A program made the position numbers and the translations under genes. Of a stretch of 64,000 bases of DNA, positions 34,810 through 46,300 are shown one piece after another. The notes below the pieces were generated by a model. That model was not told the DNA's origin. It ran no database searches and was given only the letters and a program-made list of their open reading frames with translations. The DNA lies in assembly GCF_008831285.2 (NCBI RefSeq), contig NC_045146.1, forward strand, positions 9,374,972 through 9,438,971. The letters are read 5' to 3'. This stretch comes from Nymphaea colorata (lineage: Eukaryota; Streptophyta; Magnoliopsida; Nymphaeales; Nymphaeaceae). Position 1 is the first letter of the stretch. The number at the start of each line of letters is the position of its first letter.

Positions 34810-35505
34810 TTGTATTTGGTCCCAATAGACCTACAGAAACTGAAACTTGCTATGGTCATTTTAAATCTATTGAACCTAGTAATAATGAACATGTCAAAAT
34901 TAGCCCCACTGAGACCACTAAATTTAACCTTAGCCAGCCTACTGAACCTGATCTTGAAAAATTTGCTAAATCTGGTCTAAGTGCACCTTCTGAGCATGGT
35001 CCTAGAGAAACCTGCCAAATTTGGTCCCAAAGAGCCTATTGAACCTGACATTAGTGAACCCACTAAACTTGGTCCTAAAGAATCTATAAAACCTGCCTGG
35101 TGCACCTACTGATGTTCCAATGAGATAACTAAGCTAACTGAACCTGGTTCATCTTGACCTAATGAAGTACTGAACTTGGACCTAGTCAGCTTATTGAGCC
35201 TAGACCCAATTTGTCTACTGAACCTAGACCTAGCTAGTTTACTAAGCGTAAATCCAGCCAACTCATTGAGACTAAACCTAATTAGTCTACCAAGCCTAGG
35301 CCCAGCGAGCCTAGGTTCAATTAATCTACTAAGTCTAGTCCCATTCAGCCTATTGAACCCAAAGCCTAGACCAAATCAAGATATTGAACCTAGACTCAGT
35401 TGGCCTGTTGATACTAGACCTAGTCAGCTCGTTGAATTTAAACCAATTTGGCCCATTATGCCTAGACCTAATCAGCTTAGTGAACCACTATTTCAAATAT
35501 TGGAT
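34810..35505 (+). repeat. 24-bp minisatellite, degenerate (8-residue E-P-R-P-S-Q-P-x if read)
   Basis: The unit is about GAACCTAGACCTAGTCAGCCTACT. Phase is clear from 35172 on, with units at 35172, 35196, 35220, 35244 and 35268, and continues to about 35500 with a few indels. Upstream to about 34810 the same words recur more loosely. Read in frame the unit encodes Glu-Pro-Arg-Pro-Ser-Gln-Pro-Thr/Ile. Stops such as TAG in the third clear unit break it, so no protein is made now. About 25-28 units are present. Confidence 0.82.
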
Positions 35506-35519
35506 CATTGATCTAAATC

Positions 35520-36070
35520 CATATCCAATACCTTTTTTCCAGAGCTGATACACTTTCTAGGTCTGGATCCTTTCAAACCCAGTTTCATGATCCAAACTGG
35601 ATTCATAATCTACTTTTTATTTTGATTTGAAATCCTTTCAAATTCAATCCTTTGTTATATTATCCAATATCACATTCTAGGTTTAGATGTATTCAGAACC
35701 TAGTTCAATCATAATCTACTTTTCATATTGATTTAAACCCCAGTCCAAAAATCCATTGTTCTAGTATCCAATGTCATGTTCTAAGTTTAGATGTATTCAC
35801 AACCTAGATCAATATCTATCTGATCCAAACCTTTTGTCGTGGATCTACATTCTATTTCCAAATTCAATGTTATGATTCATGATCTAGAATCATGTTCTAT
35901 ATCTGGATCTCCTCCAAAGCCTAAATCTCCTTTTTATCAAATTCAAGATATATTTTTTGTTTTGATCAAAATATCAATCTTAGATCCTACTTTCTATTAA
36001 AGATTTGATCCAAAACCCTGGAATCTAGTTTTACATTGGATGTAGATCTTAATTTCAATTCAAATATTCT
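35520..36070 (+). repeat. Degenerate ~105-135 bp repeat, three copies
   Basis: ATCCAATATCACATTCTAGG-like starts occur near 35523, 35658 and 35762. They are followed by TTTAGATGTATTC, an AACCTAG-type block and ATAATCTACTTTT. Diverged and non-coding. Confidence 0.55.
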
Positions 36071-36513
36071 GTTTCATCCATTGTTCAAGATCAACATCTT
36101 CACTAGGAATCATATTCTAATGCAAATCACATTTCAAATAGGAAGGGTGCCACCTCTTCCTTTCTTTCTCCCTCCCACTCTTTTCTTCTTTCTTCCTCTT
36201 TTGTGTTATCTTTCTCAGTCCTTTCTTTTCTCTCTCTCTTTCCCTTCCCTTTCACCACCTTTTTCTCTCTTCAATCATCAATAGTAAGTAGTACATGTTC
36301 TCTTACTTCTTCATAATTCTTTGTTTGTGTTCATTATAACTTATATGCAATTGAAAAGATGCTATTGAAATTGCTTTATACTTGATACATACATGTTCGT
36401 TTTATGGCTGTTAATTCCTTTCCGCTTTGCATATTAGAATGTATTATTTGTAGATGGTATGATTAGATTTGACGAATGTTACTTTTTTGTATGTGCTACC
36501 CAATGCTGCAGTC
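36071..36513. other. No gene seen; pyrimidine-rich stretch
   Basis: A CT-rich stretch (36150-36270), then AT-rich sequence leading to GCTGCAG at about 36505-36511. This could be a 3' splice site for the transposase gene. Confidence 0.4.
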
Positions 36514-37907
36514 ATGTTGTCAGATGATGACAGAGAACAAGTTATAGTGAAAATGATGTTTGTGTTGGTCATCATATTTTTTTAATTCCTACATCGGCCT
36601 AGGCAAATTGTTCACCCTTATAGAAATGCTAGTAGTCAATTTGTTCATAATATCATTGATGGCCATCCAAGGAATTGCTTGGACTTACTGCGCATGGATC
36701 GCAACTCCTTTATTACACTATGTAATATCTTGAAGAAGAAAAATTTAGTTGAAGATGGTCGTGAAATCAGCATTGAAGAACAAGTTGCTATCTTCCTACT
36801 TACTGTTGGCCATAATGAGCGGAATCGTGCATGCCAAAACACGTTCCAGCACTCAGGTCAAACAATTAGTAAGTATGTGAACCTCATCCTACGAGCTCTA
36901 TGTCAATTGTGTAGAGAATACATCAGCCGACCGAACGATGACATTCCATCCAAAATCCGCTTCAATCCTCGTTTCTATCCATATTTTAAGGTAAGCTGAT
37001 TCATGATCACATATTATATTGTACAAATGCAGTGCAACTAATATTTTTCAGTACACGGAGGATTATTTAGGAGCTATAGATGGCACTCACATACCAGTTT
37101 GGGTACGTACATCAGAACAAGCAAGGTTTCGTAGTAGAAAAGGAACTCTTTCACAAAATGTTTTGGCTGTAGTCGGATTTGACATGCGATTCCATTATGT
37201 TTTCGCTGGTTGGGAAGGCAGTGCCACAGATTCAAGAGTATTATACAATGCACTAGACACTGAGATAAACCCTTTCGTCATACCTACAGGTTAGGAAATC
37301 AATTAAATCAATATACTCTTTCATAAACAAGTAATAGATTGTTGTGTAGGTGTTAGCTTACTATTTATTTAATGTCAAACTCATAATAACTTTACTATGT
37401 AGGGAAATACTATCTTGGTGATGGAGGATACCCAAAAATATGTGGTTTACTAACTCCATATCGAGGCCATCGATACCACCTCTCTGAATTTAATGCACCG
37501 GGGCAAGACGTGTTACATCTGAAGAGAAGCTGTTTAATCATCGTCATTCGTCATTAAGAACAACTGTTGAATTAGTTTTTGGTCAGTTAAAAGGACAGTT
37601 CCCTATACTAAAAGCACAAGTGTCATATCCTTATCGTACACAAGTTGGGATTGTGTTAGCCACGTGTGTTCTACACAATTTTATTATAGACCATAATCCT
37701 AATGCGGAACAGTTTGACCTTGATGAAGGTGCATCTGACGATGCAAATGAGAGTACATCGTTCGTAACCGAACTTGAAAGTGCAACACAAAGTATTCATC
37801 GAGTATCAAATAATGACCTGCGCAATTCAATAACATCTCAAATGTTCATGGATTTTCAAAATCGTAGGTGCATAGGAACTTATGACACATGGAAACAATT
37901 GTGTTGA
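36514..37907 (+). pseudogene. PIF/Harbinger transposase, three exons, two lesions
   Basis: The DDE nuclease cuts and pastes a Harbinger transposon. Exon 1 is 36514-36990 (donor AAG/GTAAGC), exon 2 37052-37289 (donor CAG/GTTAGG) and exon 3 37403-37907; introns are 61 and 113 bp. The joins keep frame (YPYFK to YTEDYLG, then PTG to KYYLGDGGYP). Catalytic aspartates are in LGAIDGTHIPVW and EGSATDSRVL; the glutamate is in TTVELVFGQLKGQFP. LATCVLHNFI follows, as usual for DDE_Tnp_4. Two defects are seen: an in-frame TAA at 36583-36585 between MLSDDDREQV and the helix domain, and a one-base shift near 37512-37518 between DVL and SEEKLFNHRH. The internal methionine at 36679 gives a shorter open frame. 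The stop may instead lie in an unrecognised intron. Otherwise the protein is well preserved, so the copy is not very old. Confidence 0.9.
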
Positions 37908-38587
37908 TGATTATTAGTTATTTATATGTTTATTTTGTTTATATTTTACTTTTGTTTGTTACTGTATGTAGAATATGAGTTGATCACGCTGATCTTTATG
38001 TTTATGTTCATAGGTAATCGGAGATGAAGCCCTGACACAATTATTATGTCATGTTCGAGTGTCGTTCAAGGGACATATATGAAGAAATACAATCACCATA
38101 TTTTGGAAGAACCTTTTTGTTTAAAACGATAGACATGATCAAAGTTACATTTTTGTTTTTCCCACCAACATTCTGTTCAATTTGTCATGTGGTCATCTAT
38201 ATATACATCATCTTTAACGCTATGTACATCAGCAGTTTGTTGGATACATATGCTGTTAACTTTTGCATTCTACTCTTATGAATATCTCATTTTGGATACG
38301 TATGAGAAAGAACTTTTGAAAAGCTCGGGAAGCAAGCTATTTTCACCTAATTGCAGTTCAAACACCATTATTATAAAAAACTTATGTAAATCTGGAAATA
38401 TGTTTCCTTATTATCAGACACAAAAATATAATTTTGAAAATATATTTCTTTATCATCAAACACAGACAGTCATCACACACACATCAAAATGGGAATCAGA
38501 AAGATTTTTCTCATTCCTTTATTCCAAGAAATATATTTCCAGGAATATATTTTCAATTCTAAAATTCCTAGCCATCAAACACTACCT
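37908..38587 (+). mobile_element. 3' part of the Harbinger element with candidate terminal repeat
   Basis: The end TTCCTAGCCATCAAACACTACC (about 38566-38587) reads GGTAGTGTTTGATGGCTAGG on the other strand. This resembles Harbinger-type terminal inverted repeats (GG...GTTTG). Related subterminal words occur near 38410 (TATCAGACAC) and 38450 (CATCAAACAC). I did not find the matching left end, so the element boundary is uncertain. Confidence 0.45.
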
Positions 38588-39058
38588 CATTTCTAGGACA
38601 GGTTCATTGAAACACTCACAAAATATTCATGCTGTCAAAAACCCCAAATAAAGTACTTTCCACAATATTGTGGGTACACTGTGAGTCTGCGACATTTATT
38701 GGAACATGATGTTCCGCACAATCAACCATCTTTTTTGAGTAAGTAGAAACATTTATTTTTTATTTAGATCTTGGTTTGGAATGCATATTTTAAGATGGGA
38801 AGGATTGGGATATGAATATGAAAAGCTACATGCCGACTTGGGACTGATCAGTGACAGTCCTTAAATTCAGGTCCTTATCCGTTAACATCATTGGCACTGG
38901 GAATGTCAAAGGTAGTGGTTAAGCATATCCGTTAACATCATTGGCATTGGGAATGTCAAAGGTAGTGGTTAAGCAGAGAACCGAAGAAGTGTATGAGGGT
39001 AGTTTAAGCTTGTTTATGTAATTTGACTAGAAAAATACTTGTATTTAGGTAATTTCAC
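38588..39058. repeat. 50-bp tandem duplication in non-coding sequence
   Basis: TATCCGTTAACATCATTGGC begins at about 38877 and again 50 bp later, with one clear difference between copies, and ends GTGGTTAAGCA. The rest of the interval shows no gene. Confidence 0.8.
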
Positions 39059-39124
39059 AGTATAAAGTGTATATTTTCGGTGGATTCCCACACCGAAAAC
39101 TTGAACCGGTGGATGATATACACA
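39059..39124 (+). promoter_or_regulatory. TATA-like box with nested hairpin
   Basis: TATAAAG at 39061 is followed by TTTTCGGTG (39074-39082) and its exact inverse CACCGAAAA (39091-39099), an 8-base loop apart. An outer GTGTATAT/ATATACAC pair (39067 and 39117-39124) encloses them. The downstream CT-rich stretch resembles a 5' leader. No gene is identified downstream. Confidence 0.4.
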
Positions 39125-40317
39125 CTCCTTTTCTTTCTCTCACTTTGCTTCCTAGATCGTCATCGTCTACCGTTCTATCAGCTCGTCTCATTGTCTGTTG
39201 TGAAGGGAGGCAGATACACATCTATCATATCTGTCAAGGTACTATAGATGCCATAAAAAATCCATTTATTTATTGAATTTGCTTTGAATTTATTGTGTGT
39301 TTCGTGGTTGCAGCGTGTGAATTTGATGCAATTACGATTTTGTTTCTGTTGTTGGAAAATTCAGCATTGGTCATAGGGTTTCTATTCACTTAGGGTTTCT
39401 TGGATCTAAATGTTATGGTTAGAGTGTCTGGTCTCCTCAGCTTCGCTTTCCATGACTTAACGAGCAATCATCGGACAACATTTGCAGTCTTTAATCAAAA
39501 CTGGCTTTTCTATCCACCCATAGATTGTCGCTTGACAGATGCTTGCACCGTTCGATGCTGTCTGCAGATTTGTTTTTGGTGTTTTTTGGCAAGAGAGAAC
39601 TTATAGTTGGAAATAGGCAATACTGTTGGTTCAAATTACTAGCTGAAATTCATGTAGTTCTGGACCATATTGATGTTTGCTAAATGTAATTCATTGAAGG
39701 CCTTTACAGGCCCAATCTATGAATTAGACCGATAGTGTGAAATGAATCTATTTATTGATTGTTTTCATATTTTAATTTTGCGACTTATATTGTTGGTCAG
39801 AGTTTATGCTTCGCTGACTATCCTTCTTTTAAAATTTCATACTCTTCTTTTTTTTTTTTAATTTTAGATCTGTTGTCTATTTTGGTGGTCTGTTGGTGAG
39901 GACAAAATGCGTCAAAGAAATTGAACATCGGTCAATTTTCTTGACCAGATGTTGTGTGATGTTGTGTGTGTTATCCATAATTTTTTCAGAAATTTCTTTT
40001 GGTTTCTTCTAAATTTTACGTGTTTACTTCATCAACATTCTACCAGCATCCATAATTTTTCGGAAGTTTCTCTTGGTTTCTTCTAAGTTTTGCATGTTTA
40101 CTTCATCAACATTCTAGCAGATGCAATCACGATAATTGATTACGGCGCTGGTTGCTTGGAGCTATTGATTGATTATGGAGATGATGAGTATAGTCATGGG
40201 ACTGACCCAATTTTATATTATATTTTTTAAAAATGGGTTTCATCTATGATTGTACTTGTCATTTAATGAGTTGGTCTAATTGATTGGTGAATTTAGGCAA
40301 TTGTAGTTGGAGCTGAT
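39125..40317. other. No gene seen; one 75-bp tandem duplication
   Basis: The stretch after the TATA-like box has a possible splice donor (CAAGGTACTA, about 39236) and acceptor (TTGCAG, about 39310), but no open exon. At 39973-40122 an ATCCATAATTTTT...ACATTCTA unit is duplicated with a 75-bp period and several differences. Confidence 0.45.
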
Positions 40318-41940
40318 CCAGGATTATCAACGAGATCAAATAGTTCTTCTGCCACATTTAATAGGGACGATTGGACTAAGACTAAGGACTAAGGATCATT
40401 TGGATCACGTACGAGTTACTGATGCAAATCTTATATGTTTGTGTATTGAGGTTTTGGATTCAAGAATCAAAATGACTTGTTGTAGATAATAAATTCTTTG
40501 AAAATGATTTGAAAAGTTATTTGAAAATTGGAGAGTTTTCAAATTGATTTGAAAACCTTTGTTTTATCATTTGTTTTGAAATCCATGATTAGGGAATTTA
40601 AAGATTGAAATTGAGTTCTTTGTTGTCAAATCAAGATGATTTTTGGGTTGAAATTGTGATAGCCTTATGATCAATTTTTAGGAAAATCGCTAAGTTACCT
40701 TAGCAAGCAAAATTGATTTTGAATTCTCCTTTTCCAAATTGTGTGATTTGGTTTAAGATATTAAAAACTTGAGATTTGATTAGGTAGAGTTCATTCTTTT
40801 GATGAAATATAGGTTTCAAATTGTTAGAAAACGTGTTGTTTTCTAAACATATTTTGGCCAAGAATATGAATGTATTGCTTTTGTTTTCTTTGGAAGTTAA
40901 GTGAAGTTTACAAATTATTATTGTAATATGACTTGATCACCTTTTGCAACTAAAATTTGGATCACTTAATTTTTTGAGAAAGTGCATGTGGTTCAATTGA
41001 CTTGGAGTGTGAACGTGTAAAATGAAAAAAGAAACTATATGAAACATTCATCCTTCACTCTCTCATAATCTCTCAAAATTCATAGATTTGGAACATTCAT
41101 GCTTCACTATCTCATAATCTCTCAAAGTCCATTACACATCACACAATCTACACATAAAAAATTGATTTAAATAAAATGTAGGAATTTCTTTAAATGTGCT
41201 TATCATATTATTAAGTACATGAATTAGAGATGCAGTCTATAAGCTTGAGACTTAACAAAAAATTATCAAAATCATGAAAAATACATAAATGATGCCAAAA
41301 TCAAAATTTTAAAATAGATGAGAGACGTAGATGACATCCATTTTTGTCTCAAAATAGTTAAAAAAAGTCAAATCTTGTGTTGATTTAAATAGCTGAAAAT
41401 TGTAGACATTGATTCCTGAGAAAGCTTGTTTCTTAGACAAAAACGACAAGTCTTTGAAAATTAACTTGATTTTTTTTGTAAGTTTATTGTTTAAATCAAC
41501 AAGAAGAATGCACCTTTTGAAAATATATTTCCTTTTGTGCCAAATATACACGTTGGGTTTCGATCATGATACTTAGAAAACTTTCTTTCCTCAAACCTAT
41601 TCAAATTTCAGATTTCATACCAATGGGGTCATCAACTTCTTTGGACCATTTTAGGACAGTTGGTTTCCTTTTTGAAGAAATGAAAGTTGAAATTTTACAG
41701 TATTTTAGGAGAAGGATTAATCTCATGCAAAATCTGAAAATTTATGGATGAGATCAGCAGCCCATAAAAAGTATTTTAGGAGGTCGATCGAATTGGTTTA
41801 GATTTTTTTATTGTTCCTCAAAGCATAGCCAATTTGTGGTTGAAAATTGGTTTTTCCAATATGTAAAATTTGACATTCTCAAGCTAATTCTTGCAAAGTA
41901 TGATATGATTTCAGCAACTTACATACACTTTACTACTGGA
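40318..41940 (-). repeat. Old fragment of a Tat-type Gypsy LTR
   Basis: The sequence is collinear with 50105-51260, in the 3' LTR of the young Gypsy element. Shared blocks include TTTGGATCA(C/T)(G/A)TACGAGTTA, GAGGTTTTGGATTCAAGAA, TTGAGTTCTTTGTTGT, CTCATAATCTCTCAAAGTCC and GAATTAGAGATG(T/C)AGTC. Divergence is high, so it is a much older copy of the same group. The similarity stops at about 41940, where the satellite begins. Confidence 0.8.
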
Positions 41941-43310
41941 TTCATTTTACGATACTCTAAAATGAAATCACGTTTACAATGATGCATTAAGCACTCGAAA
42001 AAAAATTAAAGGTTAGAACAACATTGTATAGACCTGTTTTATGATAATGGTGTTTAATAAGTGGCAATAAGTAGTCAGACACAATTGCGATAATGCAACT
42101 ACATGATTTGTTTTGCGACATACTCAAATAAAATCATGTTTATAAGGATGCAATACACTCTGAAAATGTGATGTAACAACGACAACATACAGACTGGTTT
42201 TACAATAAAAATGTGTTTACTATGAAGCAATAAGCACTCAGACAAAAAATTGTGTTGTAATGCAGCTACAATATTCATTTTACGATACACTAAAATAAAA
42301 TCGTGTTTACAAAGATGTGATAAGCACAAAAAATCATGTGATAATGCAATTTATTTTACAATACACTCTAGTAAAATTATATTTACAAGGAAGCCATAGG
42401 CACTCAAAAAAATTAAATATGACAATGACACTGTATGGATTGGCATGCTATTAAAAGTTTGTGATAAAACAACTGCAGGATTTGTTATGTGACACATTCA
42501 AATAAAAACTTGCTTATAAGGATGGAATAAGCACTCACAAAAAATTGATGCGACAACGACAATATATGGACAAGTTTTATGACAAAAAGACATTTACTAT
42601 GAAGTGATAAGATGTGTAATAAAAAATCATGTGATAACGCAGTTGAGTAATTTGTTTTACAATACACTCAAATAAAATCGTATTTACAAGGATGCGATAA
42701 ACACAAAAAAATCGTGCTATAGTGCAAGTGCATGATTCATTTGACGATACATTCAAGTAAAATCATGTTTACCAAAACGCGATAAGCACTCAAAAAAATT
42801 AAGTATGACAATGACAATGCATAAAATAGTTGTATGATAAAAAGACATTTTAGTAAAAGGAGATAAGCAGTCGGACAAAACAAATTCTCATAATGCAAGT
42901 ATAGGATTTGTTTTACGATACAATCAAATAAAATCATGTTTAGAAAGACTAGATAAGCATTTGAAAAATTTTAAATGCAACAATGAAAGTGTATGGACTA
43001 GTTTTACGATAAAAAGGTGTTTACTAAGAGACAATATGTAGTCAGACAAAAAAATTTGCGATAATGCAACTGCAGAATTTGTTTTATGATATATTAAAAA
43101 AAATTATGTTTACAAGAACATGGTAAGTACTTGAAAAAAATTAAATGCAATGATCACACTATATGGATTGGTTTGACAATAAAAATATATTTACTAGGAG
43201 ACTATAAGCAATCAGACAAAACAAATTGCCAAAACACAACTACAAAATTCGTTTTACAACAAATGACACTGTGTGGACAGATTTTACGAGAAAAAGGCAT
43301 TTATGTTATC
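41941..43310 (+). repeat. ~168-bp satellite, first block (forward orientation)
   Basis: TTTTACGATAC-type marks lie near 41948, 42113, 42281, 42357, 42488, 42658, 42742, 42914, 43085 and 43254. Steps are mostly 165-172 bp, with short steps of 76 and 84 and one of 131. The full unit has two related halves. Half A is TTTTACGATACACTCAAATA, then GTGTTTACAAGGATGCGATAA, GCACTC. Half B is TTTTACGATAAAAAG, then GTGTTTACTAAGAGGCGATAA, GCAGTC. The short steps correspond to loss of one half. Units differ by perhaps 15-25%. Non-coding. Confidence 0.9.
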
Positions 43311-46300
43311 AAATTATCTCTTGTAAACAAGATTTGATTTGATGTATCACAATCATGTAGTTGTGTTATCGCAATTTGTTTTGTTTAACTGCTTATCTTC
43401 TCTAATTAAACATCTTTTGATCGTAAAACCTATCTATACATTGTAGTAGTCACATTTAATTTTTTTGAGTGCTTATCGCATCCTTGTAAACCAAAATTTA
43501 TTTGAGTGCATCCTAAAATGAATCCTTCAATTGTATCATCGCATGATTTTTTGTTCAACTGCTTATCGCCTCTTATTTTTTTTGAATGCTTATCGCGTCC
43601 TTCTAAACATGATTTTACTTGAGTATATCATAAAATAGATCCTACAATTGCATTATTGTATGATTTTTTATACTTATCGTGTCTTTGCAAACACGTTTTT
43701 ATTATACTTTTTAGTAAAACTAATCATGCAGTTACATTATTGCTATTTTGTTTGACTTGTTGTTTTTGTAAGCGTCTTTTATCGCAATCTTTTTTGTCTA
43801 ATTGTTATCGCCTCTTAATAAACGCTTTTTTATCATAAAACTAGTCAATATAGTGTCGTTGTCGCTTTAATTTTTTTGAGAGCTTATCGCATCATTGCAA
43901 GCACGATTTTATTTGAGTGTGTTACAAAACGAAACATGAAGTTGCATTATCACATGATTTTTAGTATTTATCGCATCCTTGTAAACACGATTTTATTTGT
44001 GTGTATCGCAAAAAGAATCATGTAGATGCATTATCGCATGATATTTTGTATGACTGCTTGACGCCACTTAGTAAACACCTTTTTATTGCAACACTAGTGA
44101 ATACAATTTTTGTTGTTTCATTTGATTTTTTTGAATGCTTATTTCTTCCTTATAAACAAGATTTCATTTGAGTGTATCCTAAAATGAATCCAACATTTGC
44201 GTTATCGCAATTTGTTTTGTCCGACTGCTTATCATGTCTTAGTAAACACCCTTCGTAAAATTAGTCCATACAATGTTGTAGTCGCATTTAATTTTTTCAG
44301 AGTGTTTATTGTGTTCTTGTAAACACGATTTTGTTCAAGTGTATCGTAAGATGAATCTTACATTTGTGTTTTCGCATTCTGTTTTGTTCGGCTATTTATC
44401 ACATCTTAGTAAACGCCTTTTTATCAAAAAACCAATACATACAGTGTCATGGTCACATTTACTTTTTGTTTGTACTTATCGCCTCTTTGTAAATAAGATT
44501 TTACTTGAGTGTATCCTAAAACGAATTTTGCAGTTGCGTTATTGCAATCTGTTTTGTCCAACTACTTATCACCTCTTAGTACCTGCTTTTTTATTGTAAA
44601 CCAGTCTATACAACATCATAGTTGCATTTAATTTTTCTAAGTGTTGATCAGGTCCTTGTAAACACAATTTTGTTTGAGTTTATCGTAAAACTAATCTTAC
44701 AATTGTGCTTTCACAATTTATTTTATCTGACTATTTATTGTCTCTTAGTAAAGGTCTTTTTATTCCCAGTTCATACAATGTTGTAGTCATGTTTAATTTT
44801 TCTAAGCGCTTATCGCATTCTTGTGAACACGATTTTATTTGAGTGTATCATAAAATGAATCCTACAGTTATGTTATCGCAATATGTTTTGTTAACCTATT
44901 TATCGGCTCTTAGTAAACTACTTTTTTATCGTAAAACATGTCCATATAGTGTCGTTGTCACATTTAATTTTTTTAAGGTGCTTATCATGTCATTATAAAC
45001 ACAACTTTACTTGAGTGTATTGCAAAACTAATCTCGTAGTAAAGGCTCTTCAATTGTCGACTGCTTTTCGTGTCCATATAGTGTATTGTGAAACTAATCT
45101 TAGAAATAAACATGTCCATACAGTGTCGTAATCGCAATATGTTTATTCGACTGCTTTTCGTGTCTTAGTAAAGGCTCTTCAATCGTTAAAGCAGTCCATA
45201 TAGTGTCGTTGTCCCAAATAATTTTTCTAAGTGGTAATTGTGTCCTTGTATATACAATTTTACTTGAGTATATTGCAATCCATGAAACGAATCCTGTAGT
45301 TGCATAATCACAATTTAGTATGTTCAACTGCTCATTGCCTCTTATAAACACCCTTTTATCATATAACCAGTCCATATAGTGTCATTGTTACAATTAATTT
45401 TTCTGAATGTGTATCACATCCTTGTAAATACGGTTTTATTTGAGTGTATCGCAAAACAAACTCTATAGTTATGTGACCGCAATATGTTTTTTTTTACAGT
45501 TTATCACCTCTTAGTAAATGTCTTTTTATCGTAAAACCAATTCATACAGTGTCATTGTCACATTTAATTTTTTTGAGTGCTTATCTAGTTGTTGCAAATA
45601 TGATTTTATTTAAATATATCGTAAAACAAATCCTATAATTGCATTATTGTAATTTGTTTTGTCAAACTGCTTATCGTCTCTCACTAAACATCTTTTTATC
45701 ATAAAAATAGTCCATTTAGTGTCATTGTTGCTTTTAATTTTTTCCAGTGCTTATCGCGTCCTTGTAAACATTATTTTACTTGAGTGTATTGTAAAGCGAA
45801 TCCTGTAGTTATATTATCACATGATTCTTTGTACTTATTGTATCCTTGTAAACATTATTTTATTTACGTGTATCATAAAACGAATCCTACAGTTGCGTTA
45901 TGACAATCTGATTTATTTGACTGTTTTTTGCCACTTAGTAAATGTCTTTTTATCGTAAAATCAGTCTATGTAGTGTTGTTTCATTTAATTTTTTGGAGTG
46001 CTTATCGCGTCCTTATAAACCTGATTTTACATTAGCAACAAGATCACACGATTTTTTGTGTTTATTTTGTTCTTGTAAATATTATTTTACTTGAGTGTAT
46101 CGTAAAACAGATCCTACAAATGCATTATTGCAATTTTTTTTATCTGACTACTTATCCACTCTTTGCAAATGTCTTTTCATCGTAAAACTAGTCCAAACTG
46201 TGACATTATTGCATTTATTTTGTTTAAGTGCTTTTCAAGTCCATGTAAACAAGATTTTACTTGAGTGTATCATAAAATGAATCCTAAATCTACATTATTG

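Noticed and set aside
35176-35511. 111-residue leucine-rich frame (LLSLDP, LLNLDL repeats)
   Set aside because: It is an alternate frame of the 24-bp minisatellite; the repeat explains both openness and periodicity.
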